Assembly: GCF_025151995.1 (NCBI RefSeq)
Contig: NZ_CP102290.1
Location: 1,054,001-1,118,000 of the forward strand
Origin: Ruminococcus gauvreauii
GTDB lineage: Bacteria; Bacillota; Clostridia; Lachnospirales; Lachnospiraceae
Length of the DNA stretch: 64,000 nucleotides
Direction of reading: 5' to 3'
The position numbers and the translations under genes are program-made. The notes under the pieces were generated by a model. It had not been told where the DNA came from, ran no database searches, and saw only the letters and a list, made by a program, of their open reading frames with translations. How positions within the stretch are numbered: the first letter of the stretch is position 1; each line of letters starts with the position of its first letter. This document shows positions 32,939 through 41,817 of this stretch, piece after piece.

Positions 32939-34990
32939 TCAGTCTCTCAGTTCTCCAGTCTTTTCATATCCGTTTTTCATATCAAAGGCCAGCACCGCAT
33001 CGCTGTTCGCGATATAAAAGGTATCGCCGATATAGACGCCCCTGGAATTCTCGAACTCTGAGGAAACGCCATTTTGTGCTGAATATGTCATGGCATTTTT
33101 AAACCCGTTATGATCATCATAGCTAAATACGAAATAACTGCTGTTTGAACCTCCCCTGTTTCCGTAACTCGTAGTCACGAAACCGATCACATTTTTCTGA
33201 GGACTGACGGTCAGCGCCTTATAGTTATATTCCCCAGGAAAATAATCTATATTCTCGATGATCTTCCTGCTGATTTCTTTCACATCCGAAGGATCTGATA
33301 TGTCAAACATCGAAAGCTTAAGGCCCTTGCGTGTGCCCGTATCCGGGTCGGTCTCCCATCCGATCCCAAGCAGACGGTTCTCTCCGTAAAAGTGCAGATA
33401 TTCCGAAAATCCGGTAACCTTCAGCTCTCCCAGAATCTTCGGATTCTCAGGGTCTGTAAAATCCACAGAGAAGAGAGGATCCACCTGCCGGTACGTCACA
33501 AAATAGCCGGTATTCCCCATAAACCTTGCAGAATAAATACTTTCTCCCTCTGCCAGGCCTTCTGCTTTTCCTACGATCTCCATATCCTGATTCAGCACGT
33601 AAATGCAGTTATCCTGAGTGTTTCCCGACCATCGCGTCGTCAGGACACGAAGATAGCCGTCATATTCGTTTGTCGCAAAATCGTCGGTGACGGTACCGCC
33701 TATGACCGCAGCGCCCACACCTTCGATCTTTCCATCCCTGAAACTGAACTTGGCGATCGCTGTCTGATCCCCCGTATTCTCCCACATATCCCGTTCCAGA
33801 TAAATATTTTCCGTGCTGACGTAAAAGCGGCTCGCACTGTCCAGGATCGCTTTCTTATCCGCAATCTCATCCGGTTTTCCGATGTTGACAGATGTGATGA
33901 GCAGATACTGTGACCCGCCGCCTTCTGCCGGAAGATAAATATCGGAGACTGCAAATGTTTCACCTGCCGCCAGCGGCATGATGCCGTATGGATCATCTCC
34001 GGCATACGCTTCCTGCCGTTCCAGCTGATACGCCGGATAATAATCGGTGAACAGGTAGACGTATTGCCCTACCTTGCGTGAGGTATGATAAGTCCCGTCC
34101 TGGGAAACTTCACCAGTCAGCTTCGGCTCTCTCCTGTCTTTCAGGTCGTACGTATACAGCGTAGTCACCGCGCGGTAATTCATATAGTAGGTATCTGCAG
34201 ATTTCTCCGTCAATGAGTTATCATATTGCTGACATATGATGTTAAGTACATCTCCATCCAGGTAGATCTCCTGGATACTGCCATCCGAAGCTTTATCCGG
34301 AAGCCTGATCACGGATACCTCTTCCAGATTTGCCCCGTCAGCCTTTACAATCCGCACATCGCGGCTGTTTCGTATGATATACAGATATTCACCGTCCGTT
34401 TTGACAACATCACCTTCGTCCACACCTTCAACCTGCACATTGGTGCCGGAATACCCCGTGTTTCCCCCTGTATCTTCCTCAGCAGGCGCTGTGTCGGCAA
34501 CCGCGGACTCTGTGGACGCCGTGCTGCTGTTCGAAGAACCGGCTGCCGCAGCCCCTCCGGCCTCCATGACATCATCCATTGCCCAGTTTTCCGCATACTT
34601 CTCCTGTGTCTGGAACGCATCGTAGATATCGTCATAATTTTCAGCGGGGACATACATCGAATCCAGAACCTTTTTCCCCTCGGACGTCTGTTCCGTGGTA
34701 TCATCTGCACTCTCGGAGTCCTTCGTGTCCAGGCCCCTGCTCCGGACCGAAGCGGTATTCGAGGAGTCAGAAGATTCCTTTTGTGTCAGGGGTACCTGTG
34801 TGAGTATCAGCAGCAGCACAACAACAGCCGCTGCCGCTGCAATACCGCGGATGGCCCTTCTTATCTTCCTGTCTCTTATCCCCTGCTCCGACGGTCTGAC
34901 AAAATCAAGCATTTCCGGTTTCAGTCCCTCAGGCACATCGCAGGAGTCAGCGGAACGTTTGATTTTCTCCAGCAATTTATCATCATTCAT
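32939..34990 (-). CDS. Membrane-anchored beta-propeller protein, probable partner of ECF sigma factor
   Basis: 683 residues. A cytoplasmic N-terminus of ~45 residues (MNDDKLLEKIKRSADSCDVPEGLKP) resembles anti-sigma tails, then one membrane segment (about 49-66, AAAAAVVVLLLILT), a Ser/Glu-rich stretch and, from ~190 (VQVEGVDEGDVVKTDG), an extracellular beta-propeller of the type annotated as secreted proteins with C-terminal beta-propeller domain. The gene follows the sigma factor by 12 bases with AGGAGGG, so the protein probably restrains the sigma factor and senses an outside signal. Not shown by sequence alone. Confidence 0.8.
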   Translation of the reverse strand: MNDDKLLEKIKRSADSCDVPEGLKPEMLDFVRPSEQGIRDRKIRRAIRGIAAAAAVVVLLLILTQVPLTQKESSDSSNTASVRSRGLDTKDSESADDTTEQTSEGKKVLDSMYVPAENYDDIYDAFQTQEKYAENWAMDDVMEAGGAAAAGSSNSSTASTESAVADTAPAEEDTGGNTGYSGTNVQVEGVDEGDVVKTDGEYLYIIRNSRDVRIVKADGANLEEVSVIRLPDKASDGSIQEIYLDGDVLNIICQQYDNSLTEKSADTYYMNYRAVTTLYTYDLKDRREPKLTGEVSQDGTYHTSRKVGQYVYLFTDYYPAYQLERQEAYAGDDPYGIMPLAAGETFAVSDIYLPAEGGGSQYLLITSVNIGKPDEIADKKAILDSASRFYVSTENIYLERDMWENTGDQTAIAKFSFRDGKIEGVGAAVIGGTVTDDFATNEYDGYLRVLTTRWSGNTQDNCIYVLNQDMEIVGKAEGLAEGESIYSARFMGNTGYFVTYRQVDPLFSVDFTDPENPKILGELKVTGFSEYLHFYGENRLLGIGWETDPDTGTRKGLKLSMFDISDPSDVKEISRKIIENIDYFPGEYNYKALTVSPQKNVIGFVTTSYGNRGGSNSSYFVFSYDDHNGFKNAMTYSAQNGVSSEFENSRGVYIGDTFYIANSDAVLAFDMKNGYEKTGELRD

Positions 34991-35002
34991 AAAATCGCCC
35001 TC

Positions 35003-35503
35003 CTATTCTTCCAACATCTGTCTCATTTTTGCTAATGCCCGGCTTTCCTTAGAGCGAATCGTATTCTCATTTTTATGTAGAATCCTGGCAATTTCCCGGC
35101 TGGTGTATCCCGCAAACAAGTGCATGGAAATGATCAGGCGTTCTTCGTCAGACAGTCTGGAAAACGCCTGCCGCACCTGAAATTCTTCCGTGAAATCCCC
35201 GCTCTTTTCAAGATCATCCGGCAGTTCAGACGTCTTCCGGGTATACTCCTTCAGTCTGCGCCTGCATTTGTTCGACAGGATCTTAAAAATCCAGTTTTTA
35301 AAGGCATCCGCTTCTCTCAGCGAACTGATTCCATTATAAGCATCCGCAACTGCATCTGCGACAACGTCCTCCGCATCATGGCAGTTTTTCAGTGTATATA
35401 AAGCAAAACGGTACATATCGACATAAACCATCTCATATAGTCTGGCAAACGCATCCCTGTCTTTTGCCCTTGCCCGTTCAACCAAAACTTTGCAGTCCTC
35501 CAT
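35003..35503 (-). CDS. ECF-type RNA polymerase sigma factor
   Basis: 166 residues. Region 2: DRDAFARLYEMVYVDMYRFALY, HDAEDVVADAVADAY, ADAFKNWIFKIL; region 4: RLSDEERLIISMHLFAGYTSREIARIL and NENTIRSKESRALAKM. GGGGTGAG precedes the ATG. Pairs with a membrane beta-propeller gene. Target promoters not identified; the upstream region (35504-35580) has no clear sigma-A promoter. Confidence 0.9.
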   Translation of the reverse strand: MEDCKVLVERARAKDRDAFARLYEMVYVDMYRFALYTLKNCHDAEDVVADAVADAYNGISSLREADAFKNWIFKILSNKCRRRLKEYTRKTSELPDDLEKSGDFTEEFQVRQAFSRLSDEERLIISMHLFAGYTSREIARILHKNENTIRSKESRALAKMRQMLEE

Positions 35504-35575
35504 AATCTCACCCCTTTATTTGAAATGCATTTCGTATATACAGTGTCTCATATCCCACATTCTGTTGCAAGAAAA

Positions 35576-35612
35576 GAAAAAGTACAGGAAGATTTTTTTC
35601 TCCCTGTACTTA
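35576..35612 (-). terminator. Terminator after M29 aminopeptidase gene
   Basis: AAGTACAGG/CCTGTACTT stem with a T/A-rich loop, then TTTTTCTTTTC on the minus strand. Confidence 0.75.
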
Positions 35613-35621
35613 ACTTATTCA

Positions 35622-36737
35622 CTACTGCAGATTTTCGGGATTCAGGCACTCAAGTTCCTGAACAACAAAACGCCCGTCCTTTCTGACCAGTACGTCGTCA
35701 AAATAGATTTCTCCGCCGCCGTATTCCGGACGCTGGATCAACACCAGATCCCAGTGAATCGCAGATTCATTCCCGTTTGGAGCTTCCTGATAACAGTTTC
35801 CCGGCGTGAAATGGATCGATCCCTGAATTTTCTCATCAAATAAAATATCTTTCATAGGTTCCAGAATATACGGATTGACACCGATTGCAAATTCACCGAT
35901 GTACCTTGCACCCTGATCAGTATCAAAGACCTCATTGATCCGCTCTGTATCATTTGCAACTGCCTTTACAATTCTCCCATTCTCAAATTCAAGGCAGATA
36001 TTGTCATAGGTAAATCCATTGTACAGCGACGGGGCATTATACGTGATCTTACCATTCACAGATTCCCGGACCGGTGCGGTATACACCTCTCCGTCCGGTA
36101 TGTTCATGTTTCCGGCACACGGTATTGCCGGAATGCCCCTGATGGAAAATGAAAGATCTGTGCCCGGGCCAGTGATACGCACGTTATCTGTGCGTTCCAT
36201 ATATCCGGTCAGCGCTTCCATCGCCGCATTCATCTTTGAATAGTCCAGATTGCAGACCTGAAAATAGAAATCCTCGAACTTCTCCACGCTCATCCCGGCG
36301 AGCTGTGCCATAGCGGCATTGGGATACCGCAGTATCACCCAACGTGTCTTCGGTACGCGGATCCCGTGATGTACAGGAGTCTGATAATACGTGTCATATA
36401 ACATCATGCACTCGGACGGCACATCCGACAGTTCCGATACGTTATCGCTGCCGCGAACGCCGATGTAGCAGTCCATTTTTGACATCTCCAGTGCATCGAC
36501 CTCCGCCATCAGCTCCATCTGTTCTTTTGTAGCGTGCAGCAGCTGTTCCCGCTGCAGCTGGGGATCCGTGAAATGGATAAACGGAACGCCTCCTGCCCGA
36601 TATACTTCCTTCACCAGCTGCCGGGCAAGTTCTTTGGTGTCCTTGCCAATATAATGAATATAAACCTTGTCTCCTGCTTTCACACCGCAGGAATAATTCA
36701 CAAGACCTGCGGCGAGCACTTCAATTCTGCTGTCCAT
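35622..36737 (-). CDS. Aminopeptidase, M29 family
   Basis: 371 residues, shorter than the ~410 of AmpS/PepS. N-terminal domain (AAGLVNYSCGVKAGDKVYIHY) and C-terminal catalytic domain. Metal ligands expected for M29 are visible: Glu in the GEFAIGVNP segment, His in SIHFTPGNCY and His/Asp in AIHWDLV. It removes N-terminal amino acids from peptides in the cytoplasm. No signal peptide; monocistronic. Confidence 0.88.
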   Translation of the reverse strand: MDSRIEVLAAGLVNYSCGVKAGDKVYIHYIGKDTKELARQLVKEVYRAGGVPFIHFTDPQLQREQLLHATKEQMELMAEVDALEMSKMDCYIGVRGSDNVSELSDVPSECMMLYDTYYQTPVHHGIRVPKTRWVILRYPNAAMAQLAGMSVEKFEDFYFQVCNLDYSKMNAAMEALTGYMERTDNVRITGPGTDLSFSIRGIPAIPCAGNMNIPDGEVYTAPVRESVNGKITYNAPSLYNGFTYDNICLEFENGRIVKAVANDTERINEVFDTDQGARYIGEFAIGVNPYILEPMKDILFDEKIQGSIHFTPGNCYQEAPNGNESAIHWDLVLIQRPEYGGGEIYFDDVLVRKDGRFVVQELECLNPENLQ

Positions 36738-36793
36738 CGCACATTCTCCTAACGATTATTTTGTGTAACAGTTCAGACGGCGGGAAACTGTCA

Positions 36794-39274
36794 CTATTTT
36801 CCGGTTCTCGCTTCCAGTGTTTCCATATATCCCAGGAATACATTTCCGGCACTCTCAAACAATGAAGTGCTGTCATTCATTCCATAATAATATGTCTCCT
36901 GTGTCGCCGGATTATATAGAATCGTGTTATAGATATCATATCCTATGATCACGACACTTTCTCTCGTCGGCGTGAGTGCCACGACGGCACGCCCCTCGCT
37001 GACCTGATACAGCACACTCTCCAGAGTACATCCCGTCATATTTAATGCCGTGAAGTCCCCTCCCAGTGCATCAGCGAGCGCATGTTCATCCAGCGTTCCC
37101 GACAGTACGGATTCCGGGATCTCCTCTGCTGCAATCTGAATCTTATCTTTCCTGTTGCCGCGTTCCCAGACGTACTGCTGGTCGCCGTTTAAGACCACAC
37201 CGGCCTGATCATTCGCTGTCATGATCGCGAGATTACTCTTAGTTTCGGCGCCATAGAAAGCTCCCTTTGCATAAATGTAATACAGCTGCTGATTTGCTTT
37301 CGGAATCTCGAGTTCCATGACAGTACTGCTCTTAGGAATCACATATTCAGTCTCCACCACCAGCATCGCCTTGCTCTTCGCACTCTTGCTGAAATCAAGC
37401 GCCACCTGTGTCCCCTTTCTGCTGCTGACACTCAGGTGAATACTAACAGTTTCTTCACTTGTCTGTAAATTATTCATGATATTCTCGCTTGCCACCGGCA
37501 CGTAGGCATTCTCCTGCCACTGTACGCGCTTGAGTTCGACAAGTCCCTCCTGAAATACCGCTGCGCTTACCCAGATACCATCCTGCTGATATTCTTTGAC
37601 AATCTCGCCTTCGAAGTTCTGAATCCTGACGTTATGCATGGCAAATGTCGTATTGCCTGCGGCATCCGTCACGATATCTTCATCCCTTGCAAGTCCATAG
37701 ATCAGATCTTCGTTGATAAATCCAAGCGCCCGTATCTTCTGTCCATTCCCTGCTTCTTCCACCCGCTGTTCTCCGCTGTTCAGATCCATTACCGTAAGAC
37801 TTGAAGAAGCATATTCCTGCATCTGGTCCATCCATGCTACGGAAGCCTGAGATTTAGACACGACCATACAGTCCGGTGAAATGTCTTCCAATATCGTGTC
37901 ATACGTTTTCCCCTGGATGTCTACGTGAAACAGGCTGTTTTCCAGCAGCAGGTAAAGCTGATCATCCTGATTTACGTAACTCAGTTTTTCTACATCATCC
38001 TTCAGGAAATCATATGACATCGTGCTCGGGATAAACACCTGCTCCTCAGATACATTACGTTCGGCGCTGTAGTGATATACGCTCACTCCCGTATAACCTT
38101 CATGATCCCCGCAGTTCATATAACCGTAAACGACAAAGTCAAGATCACCGGATTCCTCGACCCGGATAATCTTTATATCATGCTGAGAATTGCTCTTTCT
38201 TTCATCTGCATTCTCTGCATGTTCTGTGCCCCTGAAGCCGAAGACATGCGCCGCTTTATTTGCACTGCGGTTGTAAGACCACAGTTCTCCCTCCTGCACA
38301 AATGCAATGATATCTGCATTCTGGTTTGACATATACTGAATCTGCGAATCAACGATCCCCAGGTTGATGCCCTGTTTCGTCAATACCGGAAGTGAACCGT
38401 CAAAAATCTCCTGCGCACTCCGCTCAAAGTCCAGCAGCATTACTCTTGACTGTGAATACCTCATACGATAATATTCTTCAACGTTATAGTACTCCGTATT
38501 ATCCTCCGCATCTTTCGCAGTCATTTCATAGGTCTGTACGATCGTGCATGTCGTCTCATTTATTTCGCGTATGGTCGGAACTGCCTTTCTCCACAGTTTG
38601 GGTGCAAGTGTTCCCCAGGTCAGCTGATCAAAGCTGGAGTGGATATTGATCTTTGTAAAACTTGAATTTGTGACAGTCTCATCCGGTTCCAGATATCTTG
38701 TGAGATCTCTCGCCGTCTCCTTATTGAAACACTTCTCATAGAAATCCCTGACAAACTGCAGGTACTGGCTCACATTCAGACCGGCACGCTGTACGATCCG
38801 CGTATAGTAAGATACCGGTTCTTCTTTGCCGCAGTCAACCTGAAAGCAGAGCAGATATTCCTGATTCATCAAAATACGGTTTTCGAGCTTAAAATCAGCC
38901 GTCACATACGAATCCTCTCTGGTCAGTTTGCCAATTTTTCCGTTTTCAACCGTCTCTGACCCGTCCGCACTCATCACCTTATAAGAAATACTTTTGATAT
39001 CGTTTCCGTAAGTATTGACCGTCACCGAAAGTTCTCTCTTCGTGGTGAGCGGTGTAATGCTCTCGCGGTAATACTGCGGCTGCATTTCCCCGTAATATCC
39101 GTACATGGGATTTACCGGCATGTCCGCAAGTTCCATATAAAGAACAGGAAGTGTGGGCTCTCCCATTTTCCCCGTCTCTTCCGATACATCTTTATTTAAT
39201 ATATTAGAAAAAAGAATGATTGAAAATACAAAGATCGTACCCAGAATCAGTCCCTTCAGCAAACTTCTTTTCAT
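36794..39274 (-). CDS. Large exported protein with a C39-like, probably inactive C-terminal domain
   Basis: 826 residues. One N-terminal membrane segment (about 8-24, GLILGTIFVFSIILFS), then a large extracytoplasmic part with repeated beta-strand blocks resembling a propeller (QDDQLYLLLENSLFHVD, FINEDLIYGLARDED) and a C-terminal ~90 residues (TGCTLESVLYQVSEGRAVVAL, VVIIGYDIYNTILYNP) that match the pattern of C39-type peptidase folds. The catalytic His position reads ESVVIIG and the Asp position reads YNP with Asn, so peptidase activity seems lost. The ATG overlaps the methyltransferase stop by four bases. Function unknown. Confidence 0.65.
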   Translation of the reverse strand: MKRSLLKGLILGTIFVFSIILFSNILNKDVSEETGKMGEPTLPVLYMELADMPVNPMYGYYGEMQPQYYRESITPLTTKRELSVTVNTYGNDIKSISYKVMSADGSETVENGKIGKLTREDSYVTADFKLENRILMNQEYLLCFQVDCGKEEPVSYYTRIVQRAGLNVSQYLQFVRDFYEKCFNKETARDLTRYLEPDETVTNSSFTKINIHSSFDQLTWGTLAPKLWRKAVPTIREINETTCTIVQTYEMTAKDAEDNTEYYNVEEYYRMRYSQSRVMLLDFERSAQEIFDGSLPVLTKQGINLGIVDSQIQYMSNQNADIIAFVQEGELWSYNRSANKAAHVFGFRGTEHAENADERKSNSQHDIKIIRVEESGDLDFVVYGYMNCGDHEGYTGVSVYHYSAERNVSEEQVFIPSTMSYDFLKDDVEKLSYVNQDDQLYLLLENSLFHVDIQGKTYDTILEDISPDCMVVSKSQASVAWMDQMQEYASSSLTVMDLNSGEQRVEEAGNGQKIRALGFINEDLIYGLARDEDIVTDAAGNTTFAMHNVRIQNFEGEIVKEYQQDGIWVSAAVFQEGLVELKRVQWQENAYVPVASENIMNNLQTSEETVSIHLSVSSRKGTQVALDFSKSAKSKAMLVVETEYVIPKSSTVMELEIPKANQQLYYIYAKGAFYGAETKSNLAIMTANDQAGVVLNGDQQYVWERGNRKDKIQIAAEEIPESVLSGTLDEHALADALGGDFTALNMTGCTLESVLYQVSEGRAVVALTPTRESVVIIGYDIYNTILYNPATQETYYYGMNDSTSLFESAGNVFLGYMETLEARTGK

Positions 39275-40440
39275 TCGGCTCCTCCCGGATGTTCCTGGTC
39301 ATATAATAATTTCTCAAGTGTCGGCTCGGCGTGTAAAAACTGCATACATGCTTCCAGCGCCTTATCCCTGTTTGCCGGCCGATTTGTTTTCACCGCCCGG
39401 ATCAGCAGATTTTTCGGCGTGTGTTCCATATCGATGAATTCCAGAATCTGTGTCTCATACCCCTGTTCTTCCAGCATGCCGGCCCGCAGTCCGTCCGTAA
39501 TCAGAGCTGCCATGCGCTCTTTTAAGATTCCATATGACATCACAGGCTCCAGGATCCCGCTATGTATCTGTCCGTTCAGTTCATGCTGGCAGCACGGCAC
39601 AGACAGTATCACGGCTGCATTCCAGGCAACCGCTTTTGCCAGCGCATAGTCTGTGGCAGTGTCGCAAGCATGCAGGGTCACTACCATATCTACCGGTTCA
39701 TTTCTGTCAAACGAAGCGATATCCCCCACATGAAAAGTCAGTTTATCATATCCGTATTTTTTCGCCAGGCAATTGCAGTGATCGATCACATCCGCCTTCA
39801 GATCCAGACCAATGATCTGTATTTCATACTGTTTAACAATATGAAGATAATAATACATGGCAAACGTCAGGTAAGATTTCCCGCAGCCAAAATCCAGAAT
39901 TGTTATTTCACGGCTTTTGTCCAGCCTGGGAATGATATCCTCGATAAATTCCAGAAAACGATTGATCTGTCGAAATTTATCATACCTTTTGGCGACAATC
40001 TGTCCATCCGGCTTCATGACTCCCAGATCGACCAGAAAATCAACCGGTCTGCCGACCGGGAGAATATAGTCCTTAGACCGGTTGTGTGCAAGATTTCTGT
40101 TCTCCCGCTGTACCGGCGTATGTTTTCTGCATTTTACTGTGAGTTTCCCTTTTTTGCTGACCAATGCGGTCACATCGGCATTACATGCCTGCAGCTGCAG
40201 CTGGCCGAACTGTTCTTTCATCCATTTCAGGACAGCGTCTACCGTATCTTCCCTTGTACAGTTGCGGTGAAACTCCCTGGCGCCTTCTGTGCATGTGATC
40301 TGAAAAAACAGTTCCTCCTTCAACAGTACCGGACGGATCCTGACCTTGGTAACCGTCTGTTGTCCCCTGACTTTACTCAGAATCATCTGATTCAGGTCTA
40401 TATTGACATACGTCATAAGTAATTCTTTTAATTCTTCCAT
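39271..40440 (-). CDS. SAM-dependent methyltransferase (Methyltransf_32-like)
   Basis: 389 residues from MEELKELLMTYVNID; the 33 residues before it have no ribosome site. N-terminal ~140-residue domain with basic segments, then a Rossmann core: ILDFGCGKSYLTFAMYY (SAM loop), IIGLDLKADVIDHCN, HVGDIASF, VTLHACDTATDYAL and SVPCCQHEL. The HACDTATD and PCCQHE motifs mark the family also found in RNA-modifying enzymes; substrate unknown. Translationally coupled to the large exported protein gene. Confidence 0.8.
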   Translation of the reverse strand: MEELKELLMTYVNIDLNQMILSKVRGQQTVTKVRIRPVLLKEELFFQITCTEGAREFHRNCTREDTVDAVLKWMKEQFGQLQLQACNADVTALVSKKGKLTVKCRKHTPVQRENRNLAHNRSKDYILPVGRPVDFLVDLGVMKPDGQIVAKRYDKFRQINRFLEFIEDIIPRLDKSREITILDFGCGKSYLTFAMYYYLHIVKQYEIQIIGLDLKADVIDHCNCLAKKYGYDKLTFHVGDIASFDRNEPVDMVVTLHACDTATDYALAKAVAWNAAVILSVPCCQHELNGQIHSGILEPVMSYGILKERMAALITDGLRAGMLEEQGYETQILEFIDMEHTPKNLLIRAVKTNRPANRDKALEACMQFLHAEPTLEKLLYDQEHPGGAE

Positions 40441-40469
40441 ATTAATCTTATACCCCGTTAAAATAATGA

Positions 40470-40510
40470 GAGTGACCCGGTATTGACAAGTCCATACCCC
40501 GGTCACCCTA
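40470..40510 (-). terminator. Terminator after the 123-residue gene
   Basis: Minus strand GGTGACCGGGGTATGG paired with CAATACCGGGTCAC, weak T run. Confidence 0.55.
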
Positions 40511-40575
40511 TTATTGTAATGGTTTTGCAAAAAAACCACAACTACTATTTTGTAAAGAATTAACGTAATTATGAA

Positions 40576-40947
40576 TTAAAAATATCTGCGGCATCTCTGA
40601 TGTCGGCAGCGTCTGCGGTACATCTCATTGAAGAACATCACGCGGACCAGGTCAGAGAGCCACGGATTCCGCTTTTCCTGCATCTCGATTTCGCTGTCCA
40701 TGACTTCTTCTTCGATTCGCTTGCAGATCTGCTCCATCATAAATTTATCCGGATACTCATCGTACATCATACTGCCTTCATATTCCATCCGGTCACATTC
40801 CCGCTCGACAGCGTCCTGCACTCTCGATGTCGTTTTCGGGTAGAACGACTTCATCAGCCGTGCCTCCCTCTCCTGTCTCTGCTCCTGCTCCCATGTATCG
40901 CCAAATGGATATGCCATAAAATACGGATTCGGTTTTTCGTAAAACAT
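40576..40947 (-). CDS. Conserved small hypothetical protein
   Basis: 123 residues, Met/Glu/Arg rich, N-terminus MFYEKPNPYFMAYPFGD, C-terminus RRRCRHQRCRRYF. The middle (DRMEYEGSMMYDEYPDKFMMEQICKRI... given in pieces: DRMEYEGSMMYDEYPD, EQICKRIEEEV) is helical. Proteins like this are found in Lachnospiraceae without known function. It may share the relQ-like transcript (63-base gap). Confidence 0.6.
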   Translation of the reverse strand: MFYEKPNPYFMAYPFGDTWEQEQRQEREARLMKSFYPKTTSRVQDAVERECDRMEYEGSMMYDEYPDKFMMEQICKRIEEEVMDSEIEMQEKRNPWLSDLVRVMFFNEMYRRRCRHQRCRRYF

Positions 40948-41010
40948 CCGGGTCGCTCCTGTCAGTCTGTTTGGTATAGTATATGCAGGCGCCCGGATTT
41001 AGACTCTTTT

Positions 41011-41700
41011 TTAATCTATTTTAGAAAATTCCCCGATCATTTCCTTGATATTCTGCATCCGCACGTCAGTGTGTGCGATGATCTCGGCACACTCCGTCAG
41101 TTCCCTGCTGATAACTTCCAGGTCGTCCTGACCGGCAATCTCTTTCTTGTAACGGATCTGATGTTCCAGGCTGGCCCAGAAGTCCATTGCCATCGTGCGG
41201 ATCTGAACCTCCACCTTCACATACTGCTTCCTGTCCGAGAAAAACACCGGTATCTCTATGATCATATGATAGCTCCGGTATCCGTTCGGCTTGGGTTTCT
41301 CGATATAGTCCTTGATGCGCAGCACGCGGACATCGTCCTGCTGTGAGAGCATCTGGGCAATATGGTAAATATCATCTATAAATGCACAAATCACACGAAT
41401 CCCCGCAACGTCATGGAGGTTTCCAATCATGCTCTCCACGGTAAACGGCAGATTGTTTACTTCCAGTTTTCGTCCGATGCTCAACGGCTTTTTCACCCTT
41501 GTTTTGATGGAAACGATAGGATTTCTTCTGTGACGCACAGAAAACTCATCATCAAGAACCTCAAGCTTCGTCTGAACTTCACGAATGGCACACCGGTATA
41601 TCATCATCGCATCTGAAAACTGTTTTGCCTTTTTCGAAAACCGTTCGGGGTCCTCCATCTTCAGCCATTCCAACTCCATCTCATCAGCGGTCGTATTCAT
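41011..41700 (-). CDS. Small alarmone synthetase (GTP pyrophosphokinase, RelQ/RelP type)
   Basis: 229 residues from MNTTADEMELEWLKM with AAGGAGA upstream; longer starts fall inside the promoter. The RelA/SpoT synthetase domain is visible: VSIKTRVKKPLSI, IGNLHDVAGIRVICAFIDDIY, DYIEKPKPNGYRSYHMII and VEVQIRTMAMDFWASLEHQIRY. No hydrolase, TGS or ACT domain. It makes (p)ppGpp in response to its own regulation and not via the ribosome. Divergent from dinB. Confidence 0.92.
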   Translation of the reverse strand: MNTTADEMELEWLKMEDPERFSKKAKQFSDAMMIYRCAIREVQTKLEVLDDEFSVRHRRNPIVSIKTRVKKPLSIGRKLEVNNLPFTVESMIGNLHDVAGIRVICAFIDDIYHIAQMLSQQDDVRVLRIKDYIEKPKPNGYRSYHMIIEIPVFFSDRKQYVKVEVQIRTMAMDFWASLEHQIRYKKEIAGQDDLEVISRELTECAEIIAHTDVRMQNIKEMIGEFSKID

Positions 41701-41731
41701 CTTGCTTTCTCCTTTGGTACGCTTTTCCTCC

Positions 41732-41760
41732 ATTATAATAAACTTTTGGTAAAATGTAAA
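41732..41760 (-). promoter_or_regulatory. Promoter of the alarmone synthetase gene
   Basis: Minus strand TTTACA, 17 bases, TATAAT. Its position fixes the start at 41700. Confidence 0.75.
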
Positions 41761-41769
41761 ACGCCAGAT

Positions 41770-41799
41770 TTGACATCTCTTCATACGCCTTGCTACAAT
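41770..41799 (+). promoter_or_regulatory. Promoter of dinB
   Basis: TTGACA, 18 bases, TACAAT, followed by AGGAGG. No LexA box of the CGAAC-N4-GTTCG type was seen, so SOS control is not evident. Confidence 0.75.
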
Positions 41800-41817
41800 A
41801 CGGTCAGGAGGTGAGTG

